DNA of 64,000 nt from NCBI GenBank assembly GCA_020744425.1, contig JAGMUV010000020.1:1-64000 (forward strand). Direction: 5' to 3'. The stretch comes from Dactylonectria macrodidyma (lineage: Eukaryota > Ascomycota > Sordariomycetes > Hypocreales > Nectriaceae). Positions 21,868-32,929 of the stretch are shown piece by piece. Below the pieces are notes generated by a model, which was not told the origin of the DNA, ran no database searches, and saw nothing but the letters and a program-made list of their open reading frames with translations. The stretch's first letter is position 1, and each line of letters begins with the position of its first letter. A program made the position numbers and the translations under genes.

Positions 21868-24800
21868 GTAGGAATGGATGGCCCTCACAACTCGATCCGA
21901 ACTGGCCATGTCACATATATATTGTGATAATCGGATATCTGGGGTTGGTGGATCGTCTCCTTTTTCAACACATCGAAGACCACTAAATTGAGGGAAATCA
22001 AACATAAAAAATGGTAGGTCAAAGTATTGTCATGCCGCTTACTTCAACAGAAAGTGGTTGGTTGTGTTCTGGGGGGGAATCTGGGAACTGATTTTTCTAC
22101 AACTTATTCTTTATGAAATTCAAATATCAAGTATCACTAATGCCTGGGGAACCCGCTTCTGGCGCTCCTAGCGCTCTCCATCTAGATCAATAGTATATAC
22201 TAAAGAGGTGATAGCTGACACGTTTGAACCCAAGTCACAAAGGAGTGGCTCTAGTTTGACATAACATACATGAGCTTTGAAACAGCATCGGCTCATTTCG
22301 GAGAACAAGGATAACGAGCGAGTGATCCCTCACGCGAATAATGACCAAAAGTAAGTAAAACCGCCAAGCCCCTAATAACCTCTTCCTGATGACGGACAAT
22401 ACATCAGGACGGACGGTGGACAACCCCCAAGAAGCGTGTCATAACGGACGCTCCTCCAACTACCATTATTGTGCCTGCTAGCGATTCGCAAGCTGCAGCA
22501 CGATATATCGTCTACTTCCTCGGGTACCGAAGACGAAAAGCACAAGTATCTCTTCAGTGCCCACGACGCCACGCGCAACAAACCCCCATCACCCCTCAAG
22601 CAGGCGAACAAGCAGCCGACCGTCATCCAGAGCCCGGATAAGTACGAGCTCAAGGATAAGTGCTGGTCTGTTGGTGTATACTCCTTCGCCATGGTCCCCA
22701 CCTAACCTCATTTCACTCTTTAATATATCAATCCATAGTACTGCTCCTACTAGTGCTACTCTATTCAGACCTTACGTTCAAAAACTCAACTCTGCTCTCT
22801 GGTCCTATCCCCACGCGATACCGTGTCCACTATCATCTTTCAAGACCCTCTTCCGCAACGCAAGATCGCAAAGGCTCTTTACACTACAGTCAACATGGCG
22901 AGGTATTTCGGCGTGAGCTCGTATTTTGTTGGTGTCAGCTTTGGAGATGCTGCTATTTATATTCTCTGGTCTAAGGACCCCACAACAATGGTGAGTCAGA
23001 CTCTCTTGTATCCCCTCTTCACCATGCTCGCTCCCTGGTGATGTTATCACCTTCCATCGAATATGGAGCAGACCCAACGGTGTCGGAATACTAGATTCAA
23101 CCTCATTGAAGAAGTCAAACTGAGGCTCAATGTTCGCCGCACCAAAGCCCAAACCAGCTGGCTTAATACCAAGTGCAACGGTCGACAGCTCAAATAAGGG
23201 AACTTTCCCGGCCATGCCGTCAAATTAGCATTATTGCAGAGTGGAATAAAGATCTAAGAGAGAAAGCTTCATGCCAGGAAGAGAACTTCTAAGTTTGCTG
23301 TCCGCTCCATCGAGGGCGAGTTGCTGGTGTCACAAAGTCAAAATAACACAGTTTTTTTTACATTTGCCAGGAAGAAAACATGTACGGATCACAAGCTAAC
23401 TGAAGCGTCAAGATATTAACTTCGAAATACCTAAAACTATTAAACTGTAAGACACTGTTTAAAGTAATAAAGAAATAGAGGAATGACCCAAGGGCAGCTT
23501 GTATCCCGCTTCTAGAACCCTGTTCTAAAATACAGTACAGAGTAGTTGAGGGGCATCCAGGGGCTTGACCTTAGCTGCCCCGTCTCTGGCAACTCAAGTT
23601 GCCTCTGGCAGCTGATAGTCTAGTTTTAGACAGGTTGTCCTGACCTAGCAAACCTCGTGTTCTCACGCGATTCCTCCAGACTTCCACATAGATAGTAAAT
23701 TATCTAAGTAGACAGCGTTATGCGGGTCAGCTGAGTGCCAGTGCAAGGCTCGCCTATTCGTAACATTACTGCAATAATCGCTAGACCGAAGCGTATACGA
23801 TCACCAAGTCATCAATACCTTGAACTATTTTCTAAGTGAAGACTACCCCCAGATATGTCATGAATGATGCGAAATGAGCCCGCGGATCCAGCTGCCTCCG
23901 AACGCACTGCTCAAAAGGCCGTCTCTATAAGAGTAAACTGTTTTTGAATAAGAGCACTGTTTCTCGCAGCATAGACCGTTTCATCCGTAGACCTGCTCTT
24001 ATTCCACAATTCAAAGTTGAAGTTGGCGGTAGTCACTCTGTAGTTGATGGTGGCGCTTGACCTTTGGTGTCATTGGGTAGTTTCCCACCTGGCGCTTAGG
24101 CCTCGGTAACGATGATGTCCAAAGCGAATGTCTTCACAACTGTACACGAGTGATGAGGGATTAGGCACTGCCTTTATTAAGATTGGGTGGGGATAAGGAA
24201 AAGGACCTACTGGCTTCACTGGTTTAGAGTACTTGATCAAGCTGATGATCAATCATGTACATAGCATGTGGTTGCACCAAACCCGACGTGACATGGACGC
24301 CGAAGCCTACAGCCTCAACTACGTTCAAGACTTGTAGGTTGTTAGGAAGGTCCCCGACCCCAAGGAGGGCATACATAATCGTCATATTAATCTTATCCTC
24401 AGTAGCCGTAAGCTTAACAGTGCAAGTAGCCAGGCATTATATTGCCAAAAAAAAGTCTATTAAAATCTAAAAAACCCCAGAACTCTAAACTATAACTGCA
24501 AGCTTGAACCAAACCTATAAACTATTAGCCTTTACCCCAGAAAGTACCCACACCTTCCGATCGACTCACCTCATGAAAATTCGTCGTCACTATGCTTCCT
24601 CCGAGCTTGAGCCAGTAGCCCTAACAGCTCTGTCACCTACGCCCAGTTCCGGGCGATCTTTTCAGCCTCAGCGTAGTCGGCCTCAGTAGCCTTATCCTTG
24701 TTAAAGGCATTCGTATGCCGTTAGAGCCTGCGATTTTGTTCCTAAGTAAAAGGCTTGGAGTTGTTTATATCTGAGGTTATGAAAAAGTCTATGGAGCTAA

Positions 24801-25556
24801 GTAGTGCTAAATTAATATAGTTTCAGTTACTTAGCTATTTTAATTAGATATAAATTTTAATTAGATTTATAATATTATTAATACATTAAAAGCGTCACCA
24901 AGCTGTCTCAACCATTCTATTCTATCCTCATAGTCAAACTGAATATTCATCTAGTACCCGGTTCCATATCCCGGTTTAAAAACCTCGAGGTGCATGGGAT
25001 CCCTTAAATAGCAGATGACATAGGGTTGGATGATGTCTTATCTGCCCCTATTATCGGGTTCTCTCGAGCAAGTGGCATAATGATTCGAAACCAGCAACGA
25101 TAGTATATTAGTCTGGATGTCAGAGGTGGCTTTGTTCCTCGTGTATCATCATCACACGATGACCAATATCAACCAGCGAAAGTCTACAACACGAATGTCT
25201 GCTTACGCGTGCCGCTCGCGATGCCATTTTAAAAGTTAATGAATACATTAGATCTCTATTTGGCTGCGGAACCATGCCGTTAAGATCTACATGTAAGTAC
25301 CGGCTTGCTAAATTCAAAATCAAACGGCGTTAGTTGATTCGATTGACCGATTCTCCTGCCTTATCCCGATGCTGAGAGGCTCCGAGTCTAGAACCATCGC
25401 CGATGTGAGCCCTTGGAAGGACTAGGTTGACGCACCCATCGCAATGATACCAACCGCCCAAAAAGAAAAGAAAGTAAAAAAATATAAAACTCCTTCGTTC
25501 ATTCTGCTTCTATATTCCATGTTCCTTAACCCTGGAAACCCAACATGTAGCTTCTT
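21868..25556. other. Gene-poor 3.7 kb with relics
   Basis: I cannot support an intact gene. 22469-22705 is open (PTVIQSPDKYELKDKCWSVG) and coding-like but has no proper start or family match. 22895-23041 (MARYFGVSSYFVGVSFGD) could be a small protein or relic. 24600-24720 minus shows a short Lys/Ala/Glu-rich trace (KDKATEADYAEAEKIARNW). 24780-24890 is an AT-rich patch. A copy of a dispersed repeat lies at 24894-24935. Confidence 0.4.
24894..24935. repeat. Dispersed repeat, copy 1 (caagctgtctcaaccatt)
   Basis: The 30-40 bp core cgtcaccaagctgtctcaac recurs near 33156-33200 and 43636-43675. This copy is the shortest. On the minus strand all three can be read as a DxxEWLRQLxD peptide. Confidence 0.6.
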
Positions 25557-26438
25557 CTATTTGACGAATGTCTCTCTTCTTCGTTGAAAGAAAAGTCTGG
25601 GTAGCGATGTCATGTGCGTTCGCTCTGACATAGAGGGTTGCGCCTCTGGGGAGGGTTGCGTCTCTGAGGAAGTTTGTCGTCGGCCAGGTGTCGAGCAACA
25701 CCCCATGATAGCATGGAGCAGGAAGGCGACGTCGGTAAAGATGGCGGCGATCCACATGAAGGCAAACATCTTAATACCGATGTTGGCCTTGATGTTGAGC
25801 TGGTCCTGTGCCGTCAGAGCGACTTTGGCGACAATGCTAATGACAGTCGCGATGACAGCGGCGAGAGAGACAAGAATGGCGGCGATAGCGCCGATGATAG
25901 AAAGTACCAGACCCCACCATCGGGTGCGTACAACAAGGCAGTTGAGGAGCATGAGGATAAAGTTGACGCAGATGCCGGCCATAAAGGAAGTGTATATGAT
26001 TTTAGAGCCAATCTCGAGGAGTTTCAAGACGGTGACGACCTGAGACGGGAGCGCAATCCGGCCACCTGCAAGCAGTTCGCTAACTAGGATCTCAACGGGG
26101 TTGAACCAGTAGAAGGCCTTTGGCTTAGAGCAATAAGTGACTCCCCTGACGTCGTCATATTAGCAGGATTCTCAGCGTAGAGGAAGTTTGATGTACTCCT
26201 CGAGATAACCCTCGCAAAAGTTCCATAGTCCAAACTGATAGAAATCATGTAGGCCGAGACTTCGCATGACCGAGTTAAGAAGATTTGAGTTCTTGACAGA
26301 GATGGGGATGACCTGAGAAACGTCGAGTTGGAGGAAGTAGATGCCGTTGAGAACGGAGTTGACATGTGTGTTGCCGATTATGACAACGATTAGGAAGGGA
26401 ATCGTAATAAAGTAGAAGATAGCAGATGCGATAGCCAT
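25557..26438 (-). CDS. SUR7/PalI (Rim9)-family four-TM membrane protein
   Basis: Exons 26438-26197 and 26145-25557 are joined across a 51-bp intron (donor GTACAT, acceptor GTCAG), giving 276 residues. The splice restores CEGYLEEGVTYCSKPKAFYW. This is the Cys-containing extracellular loop (CEGY..CSKP..YWFNPVEIL) of SUR7/PalI proteins. TM1 is at residues ~5-25 and three more TMs follow the loop. A Ser/Pro/Gln-rich cytoplasmic tail ends the protein (TPGRRQTSSETQPSPEAQPS). SUR7 proteins organise plasma-membrane eisosome domains; PalI/Rim9 assists ambient-pH signalling. Sequence alone does not decide between them. The ATG at 26438 was chosen because the hydrophobic N-terminus starts there, although the frame stays open to 26828. 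Confidence 0.78.
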
Positions 26439-27731
26439 GTTTCGCCTATATTTATCTATGATTGATGAAGTCTGATGATAATGATATGTGGTTATGATGG
26501 CCAGCCGAGATTCACTGCTAGAGGAGGGGAGTCGCTGAACGGCCCACTTATTTTCGTAATGCGGTCGTTCGTGCCTCGAAGATCCAGAAATACGACGAAA
26601 TATAAACGAAAAGGGCGGACTGGGAATTGAGAAGAGTTTCGCTATCGTCGCTATCCACAAAATAAATTTGGCGTTTCGTGAATGTTCTCCCAAAGTGTGC
26701 CTGTTGGAGAAAGCGTCCATCAGATCAAACCAAGAGCCGGAGCTACCCATATCATGAAGAATAGGCCGGAGCTGTCGACCTGGCGCAATAATCCATTTCA
26801 CCTTCACCACCAAAAAAGCTTGCCGCATGACGCTACAGGGTCATGGGCCCATTCTGGGCCCAGCTTGGCGGGGTCAGATGCCACTGACTTTTACTCGACA
26901 GCAGCCCTATCAGCACGTGAGAGACTGGAGCTTATTTCCCCACAAGACCTGAGCATCAGTGGAACCCTGCGTTGGGCGGTTTTCGGCTTCAAGGAGGAGG
27001 CTTGGCTTAAATTTGTTGAGGGCGCTATTTCGGGCTCTTTGATGGGCCTGGCAGGCCAGCATTCTAACCTCTATAGCTCGAGACCCGTCACCGCAGCTGC
27101 GGCCAACGTGATGACGCTTTGCGGCGACAGAAGGAAATACTGTACGGGGTACGTACTCTGTACGCATGACAGCTGACAGTCTTGAAATTCTAAATGGTCA
27201 CAGGTCCCTGACAGACTGACCCCTCGTAGGTCAGATGTCGATGAGCGGATCCGTAGATTGATTGGGCCTAGGATTCTTGTGAGACAAATCAACAGCTGAT
27301 TGAATGACTTCAGTGCCTCAAACTCCCTTATTGTCTTGGGCCTGTCCCTCTGAGGCCCGTCCCAGACCGCTGGCATAACGCCCTGGCCAGAGAAACCCCA
27401 TATTATAACTGGACTATATCATGGTGGGTTGGCGCATATCATCAACACAAGCCAGGTTTTTCCCTCAACCCAAACTCCGTCTGAAATCGTCTCTCCTCTT
27501 TCTAGCCCTATATCCTCCATTCTTCCGAGGTAAAATAACAGGACCCCAAAAGCCAAGCCAGGTTGACTCTCGCAAGTCCGCAGAGCATGATACGCTTCAA
27601 ACCACCACCAAGACAACATCTTTTGAACGGCCAAGTTGCACCATATCAAATACCACTTCTTCCCTTTCTAAAGGACCTGGGAAAGGATCGCAGCATCTTT
27701 TGCGCATCGTTTTAGAGCCTCTGTTGGCTAC
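26439..27731. other. Intergenic region between divergent SUR7-like and PLC-like genes
   Basis: About 1.3 kb shared upstream of two divergently transcribed genes. Open frames here show no recognisable protein features. Confidence 0.5.
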
Positions 27732-29075
27732 TTGCCCGCCATGGAGCTCCCTCGCGCAGGTCTCGCCGCCCTGGCACTCGCCTTTAGCCAGGTAGCAGCG
27801 CAATCCGTTGACCTCTCAGCAACTTCAGATCTCACCTTTCTCGAAGGCACAAGAGAAGCTCAAATCACAAGCCAGACTGGTCCTCCAACAGGCCCCTATT
27901 CTTCTTATGCCTCCAAAATCACATTGCTAAGGTCTAGTGATACTGAATCGGACTGGCTCACCAGCACCCCGACTAGTCTCTTCCCTACGGTTGCCACAGG
28001 AACTATCACCACTGTAACCCACTTGACTGAGACTGAGACGGGAACGGTGGCGAAAAATGGAGGAGAGACAAGTCCGACTAGAGCAAATCCAACCAAGGCC
28101 CAACCCTGCAACGAGTATATGGAGCTTTGCAAGCGCAAGTATAGCAATATCACCATGGTCGGCGCACACAACTCACCCTTCGTGAGACCTGGAAACGCCG
28201 GCTCTAACCAAGAGCTTCCCGTCCGGACGCAGCTCGACGACGGCATCCGCTTCATCCAGGCGCAGATTCGATGGCCGACGAACGGATTGGTGCCGCACTT
28301 CTGCCATACGTCATGCGATTTGCTCGATGCCGGGCCTATTACTGAGTGGCTCACCGAGGTGCGAAAATGGGTAGACGAGCATCCCTACGACGTCGTCACC
28401 ATTCTCCTCGGCAATGGCAACCGTTCTCACCCCGACCTCTATGTTCCATACATTCAGCAGACGGGTATCCTTAAATATGCTTACCACGCTCCCTACCTCC
28501 CTATGGCCCTAGACGATTGGCCTACTCTGGGGGAGATGATCACCATGGGGAAGCGAGTCGTTATGTTTATCGACTACATTTCTGATCAGAAGAAGTACCC
28601 CTGGCTTCTGGACGAGTTCAGTCAGATGTGGGAGACGCCCTTCGACCCCTTGGACCGCGATTTCCCCTGCACAGTCCAGCGTCCCCCAAATCTGACAGAG
28701 AAGTCCGCCAAGAACCGTCTATACCTCCACAACCACAACCTCAACGTCGAGTTCGACATCTTCGGCACCAAGATTCACGTCCCGGCCGTGGCGCTGCTCA
28801 CAGAGACCAACGCTGTCAGCGGCTATGGCAGCCTTGGCCTCGCGGCGAATAACTGCCGGTCAGAATGGGGCCGGCCGCCCAACATCCTCAACGTAGACTA
28901 TTACAACTATGGCAGCTTTTGTGGGTCAGTATTCAAGGTTGCTGCACAGATAAATAATGTCACGTATGATCGGAACAGCTCCTGTGGCCCTACGAACCCA
29001 GCGCCGAGGTTGGCCCAGGCTTCTTTGTGGGTTACTCTGTTGGTGGCTCTCTTGTCGGCTTACCTACTAATCTAG
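27732..29075 (+). CDS. Secreted, probably GPI-anchored PLC-like phosphodiesterase (TIM barrel)
   Basis: Intronless, 447 residues (444 if the second Met at 27741 is used). Residues ~4-23 form a signal peptide ending VAAQS. Residues 25-125 are Ser/Thr-rich and low-complexity, as in cell-wall proteins. From ~126 a PI-PLC X-like domain follows: NITMVGAHNSPF contains the first catalytic His (146), and GLVPHFCHTSC the second His region (189/192). Later signatures are ITEWLTEVRKWVDEHPYDVV and KRVVMFIDY. The last ~20 residues are hydrophobic (SLWVTLLVALLSAYLLI) after a small-residue stretch, suggesting a GPI signal. The family cleaves phosphodiester bonds, usually without calcium; the substrate is unknown. 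No stop or frameshift is seen. Confidence 0.82.
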   Translation: MPAMELPRAGLAALALAFSQVAAQSVDLSATSDLTFLEGTREAQITSQTGPPTGPYSSYASKITLLRSSDTESDWLTSTPTSLFPTVATGTITTVTHLTETETGTVAKNGGETSPTRANPTKAQPCNEYMELCKRKYSNITMVGAHNSPFVRPGNAGSNQELPVRTQLDDGIRFIQAQIRWPTNGLVPHFCHTSCDLLDAGPITEWLTEVRKWVDEHPYDVVTILLGNGNRSHPDLYVPYIQQTGILKYAYHAPYLPMALDDWPTLGEMITMGKRVVMFIDYISDQKKYPWLLDEFSQMWETPFDPLDRDFPCTVQRPPNLTEKSAKNRLYLHNHNLNVEFDIFGTKIHVPAVALLTETNAVSGYGSLGLAANNCRSEWGRPPNILNVDYYNYGSFCGSVFKVAAQINNVTYDRNSSCGPTNPAPRLAQASLWVTLLVALLSAYLLI

Positions 29076-29578
29076 AGAGGAACATGCATTTTATGACTGG
29101 TTTGTTAATCGGAAGCATTATATTCTCTAGGTTTGAATGTGTGGTTACGGCGCATGGTAGAATTGGCATATGCCGTACAAGGTTCGCTCTACATCATGGC
29201 GCGGAGGTTTCAGTTCCGTTTCAGACACATTCGAATTGATTCATATTCATGGCATTCTTAATCTTGTTTACGTGCTTGCGTGGATTTATCAAACAGACAC
29301 TGAGCCCATAGTGTAAACCACAATGGCTGGCTATCATGTGCGGTGTGAGTTTAAGCATCTACAGTGTGTAATCGCGGCTGCAGGTTATTACAACGCATTT
29401 GTTGGTTATCAATGACCCCGTATATCGCCTCTTTCCCTAGATGTCTCCATCATTCTCTATCATCAGTATCGCCCAGCATGAACCAGTTATGCGTGAACGC
29501 ATGGGCTACCCTCGCCAATTTATATAGCAGATCTGGGCGTATTCTGGCAGAATGACCAGAAAGTGATACCTCAGCATG
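29076..29578. other. Intergenic 3' flank, no supported gene
   Basis: A short stretch between the PLC-like gene and the transposon insertion site. No motif recognised. Confidence 0.5.
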
Positions 29579-29580
29579 TA

Positions 29581-29630
29581 AGTCAGTGCACCCGTTAGAT
29601 GACCAGGGGCTTAGCTGGACGCCCCACTTA
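29581..29630 (+). repeat. Left 50-bp terminal inverted repeat
   Basis: Perfect inverse of 31408-31457. Binding and cleavage site for the transposase. Confidence 0.95.
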
Positions 29631-29781
29631 TACAATGACCAAAATCCTCATTCAACTTCACTTATATATAAAATAACAACCAAGAGGTCTAATTGGTCCA
29701 TTTCAACTGATTTTTTATAAAATAACTAATGAATTTTCTAAATATCAAAAAACTAGCCAATAAAAACAAAGGAAAAACGAG

Positions 29782-31314
29782 CTATTCTGAATCTTCAACC
29801 TCAGGCGTTTTTATTCGCCTTCTTGCCCTCTTGACATTCTGGATGTTAGAAAATTCCTTATTTGGGTCTTTATAAACCCTTCCTCTCTTCTTAGCCTTTG
29901 ATTGGCTTGAATTTCGGTCTTGGACTAGAATTCTGTCTTCTAATTGGGCGTTGTGTAAGTGAAGGTTATCATAACCCCGGTCAATAGCCCGAAATAGCTG
30001 CCTTGTGGTTGGGCTGTTGAGAAGTTCCTTCTTTTTAGAATGGACTAATAAAGCAACGTCTCTCGAAGTCTTAGGGGTTGTAAAAGGGCTGATTTCAGAC
30101 CTCTGATTCGTCTTTGGAGAAATGGGGGCTCCTAATTGGACCGTAATTGAGTCCTTAGGATCCTCAATAACGAATTTGCTACCCATTGGCTTTGAGATGT
30201 TGATTGGCCACAACCCGGCTCCTTTCCAACCCGAACGGATATTTCGAGTAGTAATAGCCTTCTTCCTAGCCTGAAAATAGCATTTTAGAAAGTCTTCCTT
30301 CCTAATTGGGCCAGCATCAGCAATAGGATTGGCTAGTAGTAAAGCAGCCCGATATGCAGCTTTAAGTAGCCCAAAGACTGATATATCAAGAGGCTGAAGA
30401 ACGTGGCTTGTGTGAGGTGGTAAATAGAGTAAGTGGACCCTATTGGTCACACAAATACGCATAAAATCAGGCGTTATGTGTGATCCATGCCCATCTAGGA
30501 TAAGAAGCCGCTTTTCATTGGCCCGGGCAGGCTTTGAGCCCGGAAGAAAGACTTCCTGCAGCCACGCAAGCCCAATTTCGTTATTGGTCCATCCCTTTTT
30601 AGATGATGTAAATCTCCAATTGGTCAGAAAGTCCAATTCCTCAGGAAACCATTGGTGCTGGACGTCTTTGCCTTTGAAGACGACCAATGGGTCAAGGCAC
30701 CTTCCCGTTGCAGAAATAACCTCAAGAATAGATATCCAGTTAAGGTTTTGCGGCTGTTTCTTAATCGTTGATTGAAGCTCTGATTGGCCAACCACAAGCC
30801 CGTTAGATCCGGGCCCTTGGAAGACTCCAATTTCGTCAAGATTCCAACGGTTCCGTTGAGGGATCGATGCGACCTCTGATTGGCCTAATAGATCAAAGAA
30901 CCCGCCAATAGCAGCCGGATTTGCTCCATTTATCCTTTTCCGGTCGATTCCCTTTCCTTTGAGCGTTTTTATTCGCGGGTTGCGGCGCAGGAAGCCCTTC
31001 ATCCAGTGTTTTCCGAGTCGTTGGTTGGTGCCGCTTTGGCCTAACAAGGAAATCGCCAACTTCCGGATCTGGCTATGCGTCAACGCCATGCCGAGCTTAT
31101 CTTGAAAGATGAGCCAATCAGTGAGCTGGTCTTCCTGATATTTGGAAAGCACCTGACGCCATTCGTGGGCTTCATTGCGGCTAGGTACGCCATTTATCTT
31201 GCTGTGTAGGGTTGATTTGGGGACTCCGCGCTGACTGGCTGCTTTTCGTACTGATACGCCATTTCTCACATCCTGAATGGCTAGTTCAAGGTCTTCTTGG
31301 GTGTATTTAGGCAT
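29782..31314 (-). CDS. Fot1/pogo-family transposase (Psq HTH, CENP-B HTH, DDE_1)
   Basis: 510 residues, uninterrupted. Residues 4-45 form a Psq-type helix-turn-helix (VSVRKAASQRGVPKSTLHSK). Residues ~55-120 form the CENP-B/Tc5-type HTH (GKHWMKGFLRRNPRIKTLKG). The catalytic core has NLDEIGVFQG (D160), LILDGHGSH (D274) and LQPLDISVFG (D310). This is a DDD triad with 35 residues between the last two, typical of pogo rather than Tc1 (DD34E). The C-terminal third is basic and variable. The enzyme cuts at the TIRs and inserts into TA. All key residues are present, so the protein may be active. The ATG lies about 90 bp inside the right TIR. Confidence 0.95.
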   Translation of the reverse strand: MPKYTQEDLELAIQDVRNGVSVRKAASQRGVPKSTLHSKINGVPSRNEAHEWRQVLSKYQEDQLTDWLIFQDKLGMALTHSQIRKLAISLLGQSGTNQRLGKHWMKGFLRRNPRIKTLKGKGIDRKRINGANPAAIGGFFDLLGQSEVASIPQRNRWNLDEIGVFQGPGSNGLVVGQSELQSTIKKQPQNLNWISILEVISATGRCLDPLVVFKGKDVQHQWFPEELDFLTNWRFTSSKKGWTNNEIGLAWLQEVFLPGSKPARANEKRLLILDGHGSHITPDFMRICVTNRVHLLYLPPHTSHVLQPLDISVFGLLKAAYRAALLLANPIADAGPIRKEDFLKCYFQARKKAITTRNIRSGWKGAGLWPINISKPMGSKFVIEDPKDSITVQLGAPISPKTNQRSEISPFTTPKTSRDVALLVHSKKKELLNSPTTRQLFRAIDRGYDNLHLHNAQLEDRILVQDRNSSQSKAKKRGRVYKDPNKEFSNIQNVKRARRRIKTPEVEDSE

Positions 31315-31407
31315 AAAAAATAAGGTTATAAGGTTGAATTGACGAATTGAGTGTTATTGAAGGAAGAAACGCGTGTGGCTAGAGACGCGTTGTGGTTGAC
31401 GCGGCTG

Positions 31408-31457
31408 TAAGTGGGGCGTCCAGCTAAGCCCCTGGTCATCTAACGGGTGCACTGACT
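31408..31457 (-). repeat. Right 50-bp terminal inverted repeat
   Basis: Perfect inverse of 29581-29630, followed by the TA duplication. Confidence 0.95.
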
Positions 31458-31459
31458 TA

Positions 31460-32170
31460 GTGCTTCCAATATCTTCTAATAGTTTTAGACCTTGCAGCAT
31501 ATTTGGTATTACCTACAGCTACCTAAATAAGCCACATAGGCCAAGTTCCTGTACTATTGTAACTATATCTCCTTGCCGTTCTTCATGTCTTAGCTCACAA
31601 TCGATCTCCCTCTCCACGGCGGTAATGCGATCTTGCTTCTCTTGAAACAACTGCTAACAGCATGTTTCAGGAGTTGCCAAGGATTACTCAAGTTAGGACG
31701 TTGCGTGCCTAGAATTGACTTTCTTATTGCAACTTTTCCCTAGGTTGAAGCGTAGTAACATCCCTCTTGGGAGAAGTAAACTTACCAAAATTAGCCCTAG
31801 GTTTATATTCTCCGAGATAAGGATTTTTTCATGGTGAAACTCTGTGCACCGTTCGATGATTCTGCATTCAGTCCTGTGTTGCGTACGATGGAAACAGAGA
31901 CTCTGTCCCAGACCCTCGGTGCTCCTCAAGTCTTCATTCAACTAAGCTCACTGCCCCTATTGTTAACCAAAGTCAGCCGGGTTGATTGTTACATTAACGT
32001 CCCAGCTAATCGCCTTCATATAGTTGGGAGCTTATAACAATGCCTGCTGATCTATTAGCTGTTTTTGTACCTACTCCCACATATAAGGAGTTTGATGAAC
32101 CTCTATCAGAGGTTCATTTTAGTTTTTAATTACTCATTTATCAACACTTGTTCGATCATAAACACGCGCT
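31460..32170. other. Intergenic stretch, no supported gene
   Basis: Only short frames without recognisable features. An imperfect inverted repeat (aacctctatcagaggtt) lies at 32097-32113. Confidence 0.45.
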
Positions 32171-32925
32171 ATGATTTATCCTCGTGAATATTTAGTTACT
32201 CTTGCAACTGCGTTCATCTCGCTTCCCTTTACACCTGCGTATGTAGCAACCATCCCGGAAAATCCAAGCGATCTTACCAACGGTCTCGTATCAACTCATA
32301 GAGGGTCAACTCTTGATACTCTGGCAGAGAGAGCCGTTACGCCAGCATACTTCCCATGATCTATTCCGTTATAAATCCCTTCGCGACAAAACAGCCCAGC
32401 AGAGCCTCGCCTTCGACCAGGAGAACCGTCGCCTCTTCGTCGCCCAGCGCCGCAATGGCACCCCCATCAAAAAGGCGACTTCTACATCACGTCGCTGGAC
32501 TTTTCCGGAAAATACCTCGTACACATATACCTGAACGGTTTTGGTCATGGCGTTGCGTTCGGCGCTTAGGCAGTGGGGAAAGATACCTACTTGTGGACTG
32601 AGGTCGACAATATATCGAATGGCTACGGCGAGCGACTTGCACGGTTCAGGTTTTTTAATGGCAAGACGCTGTCGAACAAATACAGCGACTTGACAAAATG
32701 CAAACCTATTCTAAAGTCCACGTCGATGATATGTGTAATCAACTCTGTCGACAACACATTGGTCGTTCGGTACACCCTCTTAGGTGTAAAGCGAATCGCC
32801 ATCTGACTTGGCAGGCGCTATTAAGGGAGACTTCTCCAAGCCTATCGTCAACTTCAAGATCCTAACCTAGAAAAGCTGGTCGTCCGTGTTCCACGGATAC
32901 ACTGCGTATGGCCAGTACATGTATG
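32171..32925 (+). pseudogene. Secreted beta-propeller (teichoic-acid-biosynthesis-C-like) protein, broken and truncated
   Basis: The piece starts with a good signal peptide (YLVTLATAFISLPFTPAYVA). It then passes through three frames: KTAQQSLAFDQENRRLFVAQRRNG, then GDFYITSLDFSGKYLVHIYL with NGFGHGVAFGA, then KDTYLWTEVDNISNGYGERL. Further on come GDFSKPIVNFKIL and GYTAYGQYMYVL before the coding sequence ends near 32925. Breaks: frameshifts near 32360, 32478 and 32800; TAG at 32568-32570 and near 32868. The motif series fits, from memory, a fungal secreted beta-propeller family also annotated as teichoic acid biosynthesis protein C-like. The function in fungi is unknown. The missing C-terminal half coincides with the repeat junction at about 32930. 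Confidence 0.6.
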
Positions 32926-32929
32926 TCCT

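Larger units (their letters stand above)
29581..31457 (-). mobile_element. Intact Fot1/pogo-type DNA transposon, 1877 bp
   Basis: Terminal inverted repeats of 50 bp (29581-29630 and 31408-31457) are identical base for base when inverted. The ends begin AGTCAGTGCACCC. TA dinucleotides flank the element at 29579-29580 and 31458-31459, the target duplication of Tc1/mariner/pogo elements. It carries one uninterrupted transposase gene. Size, TIR length and AGTC start resemble Fot1-type elements of filamentous fungi. The absence of RIP-type damage implies recent insertion or low copy number. Confidence 0.95.

Noticed and set aside
26439..26828. Upstream extension of the SUR7/PalI-like frame to a Met at 26828.
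   Set aside because: The extension is polar with no family similarity, and the hydrophobic N-terminal helix starts at the Met at 26438.
28628..28852. Plus-strand frame inside the PLC-like gene.
   Set aside because: Arg/Pro-rich shadow of the real frame, with no start context.
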